From assembly GCF_018143015.1 (NCBI RefSeq), contig NC_054743.1:37528922-37592921 (forward strand): DNA of 64,000 nt. The letters run 5' to 3'. Below the pieces are notes generated by a model. The model did not search any database and was not told the DNA's origin. It saw only the letters and a list, made by a program, of their open reading frames with translations. Positions 11,467 through 22,200 of the stretch are shown piece by piece. How positions within the stretch are numbered: the first letter of the stretch is position 1; each line of letters opens with the position of its first letter. This DNA comes from Lytechinus variegatus. Lineage: Eukaryota > Echinodermata > Echinoidea > Temnopleuroida > Toxopneustidae. The translations under genes and the position numbers were made by a program.

Positions 11467-11758
11467 TACTACTAGCACTTCAACTACTACCGCCACCACT
11501 ATATATTATTAACTTACCAATGATAAGTATTAACTTAATAAGTACTACCCAACCATTACTACTTGTATTCGTAATACCTTCTATAACAGGTATAGCTCTT
11601 TGGACAGCCTTTGCTCCTAACGGTTCAAGGTGTCCAGGCCACAGTTCAGCTGGATCAGAAGAATCTACTTTACTGCTCCCGGTAGAAGAGCGCCTCCCCG
11701 TGACCAAATGAAATATTCCCACCAGGGCAAGTGAATACAAAACTCGCTGAAGGATCAT
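2178..11758 (-). CDS. Secretory JmjC/cupin-8 type 2-oxoglutarate oxygenase with EF-hand-like C-terminus
   Basis: Ten coding exons join in frame on the minus strand: 11578-11758, 10876-11149, 9719-9782, 7745-7870, 6893-7035, 5820-6011, 4344-4422, 3143-3202, 2672-2845 and 2178-2249. All have GT/AG borders and matching phases, and together give 455 residues. The start ATG (11758-11756) opens a signal peptide (MILQRVLYSLALVGIFHLVTG). The JmjC core shows a HND (HxD) iron motif at about 187-189, a GDCIYIPYKW strand and the distal histidine in WIHQV at about 265. Known family role: Fe(II)/2-oxoglutarate-dependent hydroxylation of proteins; the substrate here is unknown. Exon 10 holds an EF-hand-like loop (DLTEDGLLDKED, about 437-448). 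The 3' end is unresolved: it either splices further left or reads into the adjacent MITE to a stop at 2040. A 5' untranslated exon must exist, because an acceptor (11793-11794) lies 34 nt before the ATG exon's coding start. I could not assign a named orthologue. Confidence 0.85.
3330..3640. mobile_element. GGCCCGTATTC MITE, copy 1
   Basis: The ends are inverted repeats: GGCCCGTATTCTGAAGTC at the left and the complement of GGCCCATATTCTGAAGTC at the right. It lies between exons 8 and 7 of the JmjC gene. A closely similar copy is at 32421-32719 and a decayed one at about 13088-13333. TAT flanks both outer ends, a candidate target duplication. The short open frame inside is not a gene. Confidence 0.8.
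3787..4290 (+). repeat. (GAT)n microsatellite
   Basis: About 500 bp of GAT/GGT/GAA triplets sits in the JmjC intron just downstream (in transcript terms) of exon 7. The long frames of Asp, Met or His/Ser across it are artefacts of the triplet repeat. Confidence 0.95.
4716..4873. repeat. Foldback palindrome with about 70-bp arms
   Basis: The left arm (4716-4785) starts AATAGCGAATA and ends CTATTCAAC. The right arm (4800-4873) is nearly its exact complement, starting GTTGAATAG and ending TATTCGCTATT. Only about 14 bp separate the arms. It lies in an intron of the JmjC gene and would form a long hairpin in DNA or pre-mRNA. Confidence 0.85.
4874..5216. mobile_element. Inverted-repeat element beside the foldback
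   Basis: GTTGTACAACGCCT near 4878 is mirrored by AGGCGTTGTACAA near 5201-5213, with further pairing outside (CTATTAG against CTAATAAG). The interior has no coding frame of note. It may form one composite element with the foldback at 4716-4873. Confidence 0.5.
6250..6757 (+). mobile_element. DR1-rich transposon family, copy 2 (shortened)
   Basis: It has the same ends as the copy at 616-1646: GGCAGTCTCATCTGCATTAC at the left, and TATGCAGGCAAGAC after a CCGCCACTG block at the right. Only two to three internal units remain, with TGACCTTTGACC at about 6550. Located in a JmjC-gene intron. Confidence 0.75.
7217..7500 (+). mobile_element. tRNA-headed SINE, copy 1
   Basis: A polymerase III A-box-like TGGTCTAGTGG and B-box-like GGTTCGAATCC are about 34 bp apart at the 5' end. 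A conserved body follows (CTTCAGCAAGAAATTTACCC, then GTGCTGCACTCGACCCAGGT), and a tail containing GCGCTATATAAATGG. Other copies are at 9375, 12430 and 17938, with fragments at 11875, 41980 and 42775. Confidence 0.85.
7879..8810 (+). repeat. Purine-rich minisatellite (AGGAGGAAGAGGAGTAAAAGC type)
   Basis: About 930 bp of tandem units of roughly 18-24 bp, built from AGCAGGAGGAAGAGGAGTAA with GGA and GTAA/GGAA variants. The strand bias is almost complete: the plus strand is purine-rich. On the JmjC transcript it is a C/U-rich tract ending about 8 nt before the acceptor of the exon at 7745-7870. Poly-Leu, Ser/Cys and Gly/Arg open frames here are artefacts. Confidence 0.95.
9375..9663 (+). mobile_element. 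tRNA-headed SINE, copy 2
   Basis: Same family as 7217-7500: a GATCTAGTGG A-box-like site, a GTTTGAATCC B-box-like site, the TTCAGCAAGAAATTTATCC body, and a tail ending in a TTATTATCATTATT stretch. It ends about 56 bp before the third coding exon of the minus-strand JmjC gene. Confidence 0.85.
11411..11475 (+). repeat. (ACT)n microsatellite
   Basis: About 65 bp of CTA/CCA triplets in the first coding intron of the JmjC gene. Simple repeat; no coding role. Confidence 0.9.
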
Positions 11759-11874
11759 TGCTGAGAAGACCACCAAAGATCACCTAAAATTCCTGTAAGA
11801 AAATTGAATTATTGAAATAATAGTTACCAATGTTTGTGATAGATGCCCAACAAAAATATTTCCTTGTATGTACA

Positions 11875-11975
11875 ATGCTGAAACAGTTGCTAAAGCTTAA
11901 GCTGGTGTAATCATAATAGTACGCCTCAGAATGGTTTATTAGAGATAGATGGTATGCCTATTATTATTATTATTA
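11875..11975 (+). mobile_element. SINE 3' fragment
   Basis: It carries only the tail of the SINE family: GCTAAAGCTTAAGCTGGTGTAAT, then a stretch like the copy at 9375 (GCCTCAGAATGG, AGAGATAGATGG) and a TTATTATTATTA end. 5' truncated. Confidence 0.6.
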
Positions 11976-12429
11976 ATATGCATGGATGTATTCCATTATA
12001 TTTCCCAATTCAAACAGATCATTTTTGAAATTTTACAATGTGACCTCACAGGTACATTGTACATGGAGGCCATTCACTACAGTAATCAAGTTTACAAAAG
12101 TGAGAGCAGTGACCAACTCAAATAAGACTACCAGAAAAACTCACTTCTAACTGAGAGACAGAACAATTTTGGTCTAACCTGCACCATATTTTCAGGCTCT
12201 GCCTCATGTACACAAACTTGATATGACTATGAGAGAGAAATAAGATTTTTTTAAAAAATTGATATTCCCATAGACTCTAAAAGCATGCATCTACTGGGCA
12301 GTATGTATTTATTTTTTTTGCTGTTCCATTTTGTCTTGGGTTAATTCAGCATACATGTACGCAGGCTAGCTCTGTGCTCCGCCCTCTTCGTTGACTGAGC
12401 AAGCAGGTTACTTACACTGTACTTTAATA

Positions 12430-12726
12430 TGGGGGGTGTCGGTGTCATGGTCTAGTAGTTAAGACTATCATCTTTCAAGCTAAGGGATGTTGGTTCGATT
12501 CCCCGCCATGGCATGTTTTCCTTCAGCAAGAAATTTACCCCCACATTGTGCTGCACTCAACTCTGGTTCAGGTAAATGGGTAACGGCAGGAAGTAATTCC
12601 TCAAAAAGCAGTGACCACTGGAATCGTTAGACTACATGTAGCTTAACTGGGGTAATATAGGAGCGCCTTTAGCGCCTAACAAGGTAAATACATGCACTAT
12701 ATATGTCCTATATTATCATCTTTATT
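12430..12726 (+). mobile_element. tRNA-headed SINE, copy 3
   Basis: It has TGGTCTAGTAG, GGTTCGATTCC, the CTTCAGCAAGAAATTTACCC body and a tail with GCGCCTTTAGCGCC before a TATTATCATC end. Located upstream of the JmjC coding start. Confidence 0.85.
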
Positions 12727-13087
12727 TTGATAGTTATAGGCTTTTGGGTGGTTTTGGAGCAAATTAACCTCGCTGGTTTGTACTTTTTTTGACAACTAAA
12801 ACAATTAGGGATAGTGTACTACTAATATAATACTCACACTTATTCAACCAATCAACCAGGCGGGGGGGGGGGGGGGGCCACAGGAGACACGTGCCTCCCC
12901 CCTTTTGAGAAGAAAAATTGAAATTTGTGATGCAAAATTGCCATTGAAACCGAGATGCATCCCCCTCCCCCTTTGAAAGTGAAGACCTTTTTTATTTTGC
13001 GGGTCCGAAATATTGGTGGTTGAAACTTGAAAAACTTTTTTTGGGGCTTGTCAAAATTTTGATCCACCCCTGCATTCAACCATAAAT

Positions 13088-13333
13088 TCTGAAGACCGCA
13101 TTAAATTAAGTCAGGTCTATCTCCGGGCTAAAATTATTGGAAGCCGAAAATGTATTTTAGAAATTGATAAATTGTTTTGATGAGTGAGAAAACTGTTATA
13201 GCTACTACTTACAGAATTTCATATGAGCATGTATTTTGAACATGAGCTGTGAGATTTATTTCACAATTGGCTATCCACATTTAGATCTAATTAATCCACA
13301 CAATTAAATTAAAACTGACTTTCACATATGGGC
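13088..13333. mobile_element. GGCCCGTATTC MITE, decayed copy
   Basis: It shares TTCTGAAGACC, GCTAAAATTATTGGAAGCC, CACAATTGGCTATCCA and the ATATGGGCC end with the copies at 3330 and 32421, but with many substitutions and gaps. Confidence 0.6.
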
Positions 13334-13467
13334 CTCTGGGTCAAGATATATGTTCTATATAAAGCAAGGTTTCTATGAAAATGAAAAAAATTCCAACTTT
13401 TCTTCCACTGCACTGCCATCTAGATTAACATTTTTATTGTTGTCTTGTGCGATGTCCCTTGTTTTTT

Positions 13468-13525
13468 TTTTTTCTTTCTTTCTTTCTCTTTCTTTCTTTC
13501 TTTCATTCTTTCTTTCTTTCTCATG
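13468..13525 (+). repeat. (TTTC)n microsatellite
   Basis: Pyrimidine tetranucleotide repeat with minor interruptions. Confidence 0.85.
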
Positions 13526-13629
13526 TCATGCCCATCAAAGCCAAGGGAAATTGATTTTTAAAGTAAAGCAAATCTAAATAACAGAGATTGATATAAAAGA
13601 AGAGAAGTTGAGAACTTGAGTCTGAGAGT

Positions 13630-13860
13630 GAGACACTCACAGGAAATCGCAACTTACGATCGACGCGACACGCCACGAAGCTTTCTTTAATCAGACAGAA
13701 GTACCAGTCTCTGACTCCCCCCTCTGTCCCGAAGGTTCAGGCCCTTTCTGGTCGGCTGTTCCGCTGATTACTGACTCCAACGATCAACGACACTGCACAT
13801 TTGTGGCCAACACAGGCCGCTGTGAATGTCAATTAAGAGGTGAATTTAACAATTCAAGTA
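13630..13860 (-). promoter_or_regulatory. Possible promoter and 5' noncoding exon of the JmjC gene
   Basis: This is inference. The JmjC coding exon begins with a splice acceptor, so an upstream noncoding exon is needed. Here the sequence is richer in G+C and CpG than its surroundings, and it has a good minus-strand donor (ATC|GTAAGT, intron starting at 13657). No TATA box or initiator was identified with confidence. Confidence 0.3.
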
Positions 13861-14366
13861 GTATTGACTTCAATAACTCGACCCTCAGATCTTACAATTA
13901 GTTTTGTCTACAAACCGACACGTTTCATGGAACTTTCAGTGCTGTTTTCACTTCAGGCTCAGGTCAAACGTCACCTCGCATGCCCGGAAGTACGTTACGA
14001 ATGTACACGTACGTACTGTACGTTATTATAATGGGGGGAATCCCCTGAAATTTTTTTTTAACACACGACACACAATCATATATTTATTTGATGCAAGATA
14101 AAATTTTCATTTTCATTTATTTGATGCAAGATACAAATTTAATTTTCATTAGTTGATGCAAGATAAAAGACCAAGAATACCTTAATTGGTCAAGTACGGA
14201 GTACAGCAAGTCTGCATATGCCGACTTAACCCAAGACAAGACAAGATCCGTGCCTTGAACCCCGATGTAGGCGGGCTCCTTAGAGCACTCGGCCACGGCG
14301 CCTCGCCACTGATGATTACCACGGTGATGCGGGCGGGTTTCATCTTTCTTCTTATTTACAGATCAT

Positions 14367-17300
14367 CAGTGGCGTAACAGGCGGGGGGGGCATGCAAGCT
14401 GCCCCCCCCCAGCGGATTTCACCGGGAAAATTAAAATAAAAAAAGTGGGGGGAGAAAAGGGAGAAAGAGAGAAATGGAAAGGGAAACTGAAAGATAGAAA
14501 AAGAGGAAAGGGAAAGAAAGGAAGAACATAAATAGGGAAAAGGAAGGAAAGAAGAACACGTGAGGAAGTATAAATATCCTGAAATACTAACACGTTAGCA
14601 TGATTAGCAAGAGAGAGATATGCCTATAAAATCAAAAGATATGACTCAATGGCACGGGCAAGAATGGCGGGAAAATGGGAGAAAGAGGCAGAAAGAAACG
14701 CGATATGAAGAACCAATAAGCCTGTTCACGGTTAAACTGCGCACGAGCAGAAAAAGGTCATTGGAGAAAACCATGAAGGTGGCTTTCAAATTCACTGACA
14801 TAGGCATTTGTGATTTGATGATTATTCATGATTCCTTTCAAAATATTCATTTCATTACGCGAATCCTGTGTTTAAAAAATACCCCACCAGCTTATAACAC
14901 AGGAACTCCATTGCCTTGCGTGTTGTGTCAATGGGAGCTCAGGTGGGGTATTTGAAACCCCAATTTCAGATTTTGGGAGAGCTCTCGTTTAAACTGGGGT
15001 GGGGTTCATCTGACTGCTGATAATGCCTTGCGTGTTAGTCAAGTGGGGTATTGACACCCTTCAGTTTTTGGGGAAAGTAGCATTTCTCGCGTTTAAACTG
15101 GGGTGGGGTCGATTTAGTGACTGCTGCTGCTGATAAGAGCCGATAACACCGATGCCTGCCACCACAACAGGCTGATGAACAGCATGGAGTGGGATTGCAG
15201 CTGTCCTTGTTACGTAATAGTATAAACAAACTCTTCAGAGCTTCCTGGCTGACATTAATCTTGAAAGAATGAATTTGTATTCTATTTGTTTTAGGACATT
15301 AGCATATCTAAAAACGATTCAGAATTTAGATGAAGATCGACATGAAATTTTGAACGATGCAAAATGACCCACAATTGCCGAAATAACAATAAGTTTTAAA
15401 AAAATCACCCTCTCTCTCTTGCTCTCTCCCTCTCTCTCTGCCAGGCCTTATGAAGGTCACTTCTCCTTGGGGGAAGGTGGATTATCTGGGAGAGTGCGTG
15501 GTTGTTGACTTAAGGATAACCATTCCTTGTTGATATCGGGGATGGGGGGGGGGCGAGTGAAAGTAGCTTGGAATTTGAAATTGGGGTGTCAGATGAGATC
15601 CATTTTTAAACACAAATTTTCGTAATGTAGTTTATCACATATTCAAGCTGAAGATAGAGCCTTCATAATCACTGGTATTTAACAGTAGCCTAAACAATAG
15701 TCAAATGTACCAAAGGCAGACAATAAAACAGATTTCCAAACTTTATCCCTGATGTAGGCCTATACTATTCTAGTCACCTGGTCTATACAATGCCTTTTGT
15801 TCTTAGAATTTGAATATTCTACTGGTAAAGCTTACGCAACATCTACATTTGAAAATGATAGTGCTTATCCTAATGAAAAATCACAAAGGTCATTTGAGAA
15901 TAGTTGATTATGAGCTAACCTTGAACTGGCTTATTGGAAAATCATAACTTATAGATAGAGAAAAGGGACGAGAAAAATAAGAGGAGAAATTAATAACACG
16001 ATCGGGTTGCCGAGGATTGTAACATATAAAGAACAGAAAGAAAGGTGGATGGCGTCTATTATAATTATATAAGCTTGCTAAATTTTATGCAATAATGGTC
16101 GCAATCAGGAAAAAAATCCCAGGAAAAATCCTTAGCCAAAGTAGGGTTAGCCAAGGGCTAGTTATATCCCCCGATATTATGTCCTAACCTAGATTAGTGA
16201 AGCTTTGCACTGGCTAGATTAACCATAAAAAGCCTGTTTACTTTGGATAAATTTCCAAAGCTATTATCACATAAGTAGAATTTTATTTCAAAATCATTTT
16301 TCAAAGGCCAATTTGTTTTCTGGCTCGCTTCGCTCGCTGGCGACTTTTATAAATATTTCCACATTTGCTATGTTGTGCTGCCTCAAAATATTTGGTTTAT
16401 TATCCGCAACTGCCGCGTTGAAGTTATGTGTTTTGTATGTACCCGCGGTTTGATAAAACAGTGGCCATCTGCAATGTTTAAAAATATCACGACGTTCCGG
16501 GGACTCCGCCCAAGACCAGTGGCGGCACGAAGGGGGAGGCAAGGGGGCATTTGCCTCCAGTGATTTGGCCCCACCCCCGAAATTTTGAAGAAAAAAAAAT
16601 ATATAGTAAATGTTGTCATGAGCAGTCTACTAAAGCTGCGAAGTGCTCCAAAACAGCTTTTTCGTTCCTTAAATTTTGAAAATTTTCTCATCCATTCACT
16701 GTTAGCTCCCAATAATTTTTGTCACTCACATAAATCTTTCAGCCGCCCGCGCTATACACGCTCGCAGTATTATAGCTGTTGACTGAGATAAGTATAAATT
16801 ATCTGCTCATGGGGCTTAGAAATACATTGTTCAAGTCAGTATGCTTCTCGCGATTACAGTTTTAATTATTCGTTTTAGAGAGATACGTATCCTGCCTATT
16901 CATAATTTTCATTTAAAAAAATCAGCTCGCGCTACGTGCTCGCATATAATGTTAAATTAGATAGCCATCCAGTTCATGATTACAAAAAGTGCTTATAGAA
17001 CGTGCAGTTATCGATTATCTCAGGATGTTAACAATTTTCAGCTCGCGCTTCGCGCTCGCATTATTTATTTGGTGAGATATCGTCTTCATGATCCAATGCA
17101 TACTTCGAGTCCTTAACAGATCCCTTTTTAAGTCATTAGGGTCTAAAAAATAGCTCGCGCTCCTTACTCGATTTTGAGAAATAGGCAAAATATTCGTATG
17201 TTGACTCGCCCCCAAATATTCTTTTGCATCTCAAGGTTAAAAATCCTGGGGCCGCCATTGCCCCGGACCCGATCCGCATAGCACTGGCCCCCAAAAGTTC

Positions 17301-17646
17301 TACAACCGAGAACATAAAAGAAAAGATGAAAGAAAAGGAAAGGAAGATGTAAGATATTTTATTTTCTGAATACCATGTCAAAATCAATCTCACAGTTAGA
17401 TTCTCATGAAAAGACTTTTTTTCTCGCTAGCTTTGATCGCTTGGGACTTATATTAAGCAAATTTTTGCTGCGCGCGCCATGCTGTGCCCCCTCTTTTTTG
17501 TGGGGGGGGGGTACTTATCTCGCATTGAGATTCGCCCTAATGCTGGGGCACAATCAGCATAAAAAATCCTGTTCATACCATGATATGACCGGGAAACTTT
17601 TGGCTCTTGCCCCCCCCCCTGGCCACCGACCCCTGTTACGCCACTG
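14367..17646. mobile_element. Long repeat element A with CAGTGGCGTAACAGG termini
   Basis: The left end reads CAGTGGCGTAACAGG (14367-14381) and the right end is its complement (17632-17646). The flanks share TACAGAT, close to but not directly at the ends, a possible imperfect target duplication. Inside are purine-rich low-complexity sequence, a roughly 110-bp imperfect tandem duplication (about 14910-15130), repeated GCTCGCGCT motifs and a second CAGTGGCGGCACGA terminus at 16517. No transposase frame is seen. Parts (a GAGGATTG block, a GCTTGCTAA block, a CCCCGGACCC block) recur in element B at about 26-28 kb. Confidence 0.55.
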
Positions 17647-17937
17647 ATACAGATTCCATTAATACAAAACCCCAGGACAAAAAAATCTGATATTGAAAAT
17701 TTGATAAAATCTCCGAATTAAAAGCGGTCCGGAGTATATCGATCGTAAAAGCGATGATAAACACCTGAAACATAAATCGTTGTAAACGATATTAATATAC
17801 CTCCTTTATTGACATATTTAGTTTTTTTTTCCAGGGAATGGCATACCTTAGTAACCATGATAGATGATGGACATCATCATATAAATTTAACCTGCACGTC
17901 TCCTCATTTTTTGTATGCCTAAAATTTAGTTCGAGCT

Positions 17938-18128
17938 GCCTTTCAGCGCTGATGCACTCAAGGAATTTATCCTGCCGGGTACCCATTTTATGATTCACCT
18001 CACCTGGGTCGAGTGCACAACAATGTGGATAAATTTCTTGCCGAAGGAAATTACGCCATGGCTGGGATTCGAACCCACGACCCTCTGTTTCAAAGTCAGA
18101 AGACTAATCCACTTGGCCACAACGCTCC
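17938..18128 (-). mobile_element. tRNA-headed SINE, copy 4 (inverted)
   Basis: Reverse orientation. On the minus strand it reads the A/B-box head (GGGTTCGAATCC at about 18070), the AAGAAATTTATCCACATTGT body and GACCCAGGTGAGGTGAAT, then breaks off after the AATTCCTTGAGTGCATCAGC block, so the tail is missing or diverged. Confidence 0.8.
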
Positions 18129-19247
18129 AATGTTAATAGAGTCGAAATGAAATAAAGGTAACGTGAACTTGAACGTGAAGGTCGATAATACTTCACAACC
18201 TCTTGATCGGTTTCAATGGTTGGAACACTCTCATAATATAATCCATCTTAATAACGCTCTTCTAAATCTGCTGGATCTTTACGCTTCTTCAGAGGCGATC
18301 AGTGTCATACCCGGCTAATGTCGAACTAAGTCAACAAGGTTTACAACTACACTTTACCACTGTCAAAGTGTTTATAATTGGAGCCCCTGGATTACCGACC
18401 TTTCTTGAAGGCTTGCCTTGATAGCCTTTAAGTTTCTGAGGCCTTGGAAGTTTGGAGACCTTCATTTTTTTGGAATAGAGAAACAAAAAATTGAAGAAAA
18501 CAATTCAAAATCAAACTAAACCACAGTGGATATTTTTATTTAAAAATTATATCTTCCTTTGCAGGTGCAGCGCTACGCGAATGGTGGAGAAGGAAGCGAC
18601 CTTAACCCATGTGGGGTTTTCTTTTTAAGAAGTGAAAAGGGGGAGAAAAGAGGAAACGAGGAAGATAATAAAGATGGAAAAGAAAATAATCAACAGTCTA
18701 TATATTCCTTTTAATCAAAAGAGAAAATGGATTGCTCCCAAATCAAAATATCTTCCAGGCCGATATTATCATGATTATTGGATGCTGACGCCCTGGCAAA
18801 CAAATCTTGCACTTTTAGCATAGTACATGACACTGACAATGATCATTCGTTGCTTTATTTTTACATGGTTTGAAAGAAGCTCCTTTTTGAGTGCATAAAA
18901 AACCAAGCAAACATAATTTCCCTTCGTCCTTGAACCTCTTAATTCAAATCAAAATCTTTGTCTACATCCATGGCATCCCAGGGTCGCTCTGTTGCATGTA
19001 CGGCCATGTGTGATTTTGTTTCTCCTCTAACCAAAATTGCTGGTATATTTTAATCATGCCCTGGAAAAAAAAATTATTGGGGTAACTTCCTAGCAATTAA
19101 GACGTTAAATTGAAGGTTGAACTCGAGATGTTGTCAGATTCGCCGGTACAGCTGAAGACCAACAACGCTAACAGCCTGTGATCCGCCAACTTTGAAGATT
19201 GATAATTAAACCCTCTATCACTGCATGAATACGAGCTCAAAGCCGAA
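18129..19247. other. Intergenic sequence upstream of the SRCR gene
   Basis: No coding frame with protein character, no RNA gene and no recognised repeat was found. The SRCR promoter should lie near its right end, but no core motif could be assigned. Confidence 0.5.
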
Positions 19248-22200
19248 ATGATTTTCGTGGTTTACCTCGTCGTGTGCTTCTTTTCAACATCCGTCAAAGG
19301 CCAGATTGAAGGTGAGATTAAGCGTTACTATTTGAACACTCGCCACTTTTTATATATTCATTTTCCATTTTTCTCATTTTTTAAATTTTATATTTTTAAT
19401 TATTATTGTTTTTTTGGGGGGGGTCCTCAAATTCATCTTTGATTTTTTCATGAAGTAGATAATTCAAGCCCTGACCTGTAAACACGATAATGCAAAAGAT
19501 CCATGATCAATTTGACAATTTTTTTGTCATTCTTGAACAAAATACCAATTAATTAATGAGGGGCTTGTCCGTGTATTGTGAAACGCTTGGCCAAAAATGA
19601 GTCGAAGTGACTGACCCACTTTTTATATTCTTTGCAAAACATCAAAATTGTTGATCGATCATTGATCTTTTACAAGAAAGTACAGGTTCTAAAACTAAAC
19701 AAAACACTCTTAGTAGTAATAAAAGAAAAATCCATGGTGAACCCAGTGTCCTAGTTTATGTGACATAATCATAACATAAATCATGAAGAAAACAATATGT
19801 TAGAAAATTGCTCAGAATCTATATAACCATAAAACCATGGCAATGGGAAGTGGGAAATGACTGATATATATTTTTTTTAGTCAAAAGTTTTCTCTCTCTT
19901 TTTTTGCTTGTCAAATTTAAACCAGCATCCCTGTGAAAAATCTTTCCCAGGGCTCTGCATAAAACCATTTTAATCCAATATCAATGCACGACATCACAAA
20001 AGGAAAAAGATTTAGGGAAATGTACTGACCAGATAGCTGAAATAAATTTTTATTGAATTTAAAGTTTAAAATCAGTATAGGAAATTGTATAAATTGAAAG
20101 TGTTGTGGTGTCTCAGCAAGCACTGTATCATAATTATAATTATTCATCTTTATTAACGCAATGAGCCTGAATATTATAAGAACAATATTGGCGCTCTCTA
20201 ACGATACCATATTCATTATCATGGGGCCAATCGGAATATGAATTGTGAAACATTTCGTAAGGGTATTAAGTTGCAGTCTATTGTCCAAAGTATTTGAAAT
20301 TATACCTCCAAACAGGAACAAGTCCGTGCTCGGAAGACGTTACTTTAAACAAAAAACGACTATTCATTAACATTATAGTCGTCATTGATCGTCATCACTA
20401 TCATCATCATCATCATCATCATCACCATCACCACCACCATCATCATCATTATCATCATCATTATCACCACCACCACCATGTTCATCATCATTATCATAAT
20501 CACCATCATCATCATCATCATCATCACCACCACCACCATCACCACCACCATCATCATCATCATCATTATCACCACCACCACCATGTTCATCATCATTATC
20601 ATAATCACCATCATCATCATCATCATCAGTGGCGTACCTAGGATTATCCAACAGGGGGGGGGGCAAAACCGGTCTAAAAAATTGACAGCAAAAAAAAAAA
20701 AAAGGTCTTCTATCAAAATGGTCTTCAAGCTCGTCAGGGGGGAGGGGGCAGACTGCCTCCTCTGCCCCCCCCCCCCCGTAGGTACGCTAGTGACCATCAT
20801 CAACACCAACAACATTATCATCATCATTTATTCTTCTTCTTCTTTTGGGGGCACCCGGGGGCATCATTACCATTACCAACGTCACCACCAACGCAACCGC
20901 ATACATATTTATAATTCCTCCATTGTTCAATCGGCTGGACATGTGTTTTGTTGCAGGTGTTCGTCTCTTTGATGGTGAAAAACTTGGAGAAGGAAGGGTG
21001 GAGGTTTTCTACCAAGGAGCATGGGGGACTGTTTGTGATGACGATTGGGATATCAACGATGCTAACGTCGTCTGTCAATCCCTCGGTCTCGGAAATGCAT
21101 TAGACGCGTTTTCGGAAGCTAGATTTGGCGAAGGCACTGGGAGCATCGTCCTGGATGAAGTCTCCTGTACTGGAACCGAAGCAGAAATCTCCGACTGTGG
21201 CAATGCTGGTCTTGGAGTCCACGACTGTGCACATTGGGAAGATGCAGGAGTCAGATGTCAGAAATCCGGTAATAATTCACCATGGGGGGTGGGTGCTATA
21301 AATAGAACATCAATTCGGCGCCCCCTTAGGTTGAAGATCAATTGGGTGCCCCTAGGTAGAACGTTAATTCGGCACCCCCTAGGATGAAGATAAATTCGGC
21401 GCCCCAATGTCGAACTTAGGTTAGGTAGAACGTTTAATTCATCCCCCATAGGTCGAACATAAATTCGGTGCCCCTATATCTAACTCCAATTCGGCTCCCC
21501 TATAGGTAGAACATCAATTCGACGCCCCCTTAATAGGTTGAAATTAAATCGGCGCCCCTATGTCGAGTTTCAATTCGGCTCCCCCTATGTCGAACATAAA
21601 TTCGGCGCCCCCTATATCAAACTCCAATCGGCACCCCCTATAGGTAAAACATAAATTCGGCGCCTCCTTAGGTTGAAGATCGATTCGGCGCCCATATGTC
21701 GAACTTCAATTAGGTAGAACATTAATTCGACGCCCCCTCCCTCTAGGTCCAACATCAGTTCGACGCCCCTAGCTTGCAGATCAAATTGGCGCACCTATGT
21801 CGAACTTCAATTAGGTAGAACATTAATTCGGCACCCCCATAGGTCGAACATGAATTCGGCGCTCCCTATATCAAACTCCAATCGGCACCCCTATATGTAG
21901 AACATCAATTCGGCGCCCATATGTCGAACTTCAATTAGGAAGAACATTAATTCGACGCCCCCTCCCTCTAGGTCCAACATCAGTTCGACGCCCCTAGCTT
22001 GCAGATCAAATTGGCGCACCTATGTCGAACTTCAATTCGGCTCCCCCTATGCCGAACTATAATTCGGCTCCCCCTATGTCGAGCATAAATTCGGCGCCCC
22101 AAGGTAGCGTAGAAAATCAATTCGGCGTCCCCTATATCAAACTCCCATTCGGCGCCCCAATAGGTAGAACATCCATTCGACGCCCCCCCCCCCCCCCTAG

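Noticed and set aside
16294..17647. Short open frames within element A
   Set aside because: Overlapping frames on both strands with no protein family character, consistent with repeat sequence.
20294..20972. Poly-His and Met/Ile/Thr frames before the SRCR exon
   Set aside because: ATC/ACC microsatellite artefacts; the real coding starts at the TTGCAG acceptor before 20957.
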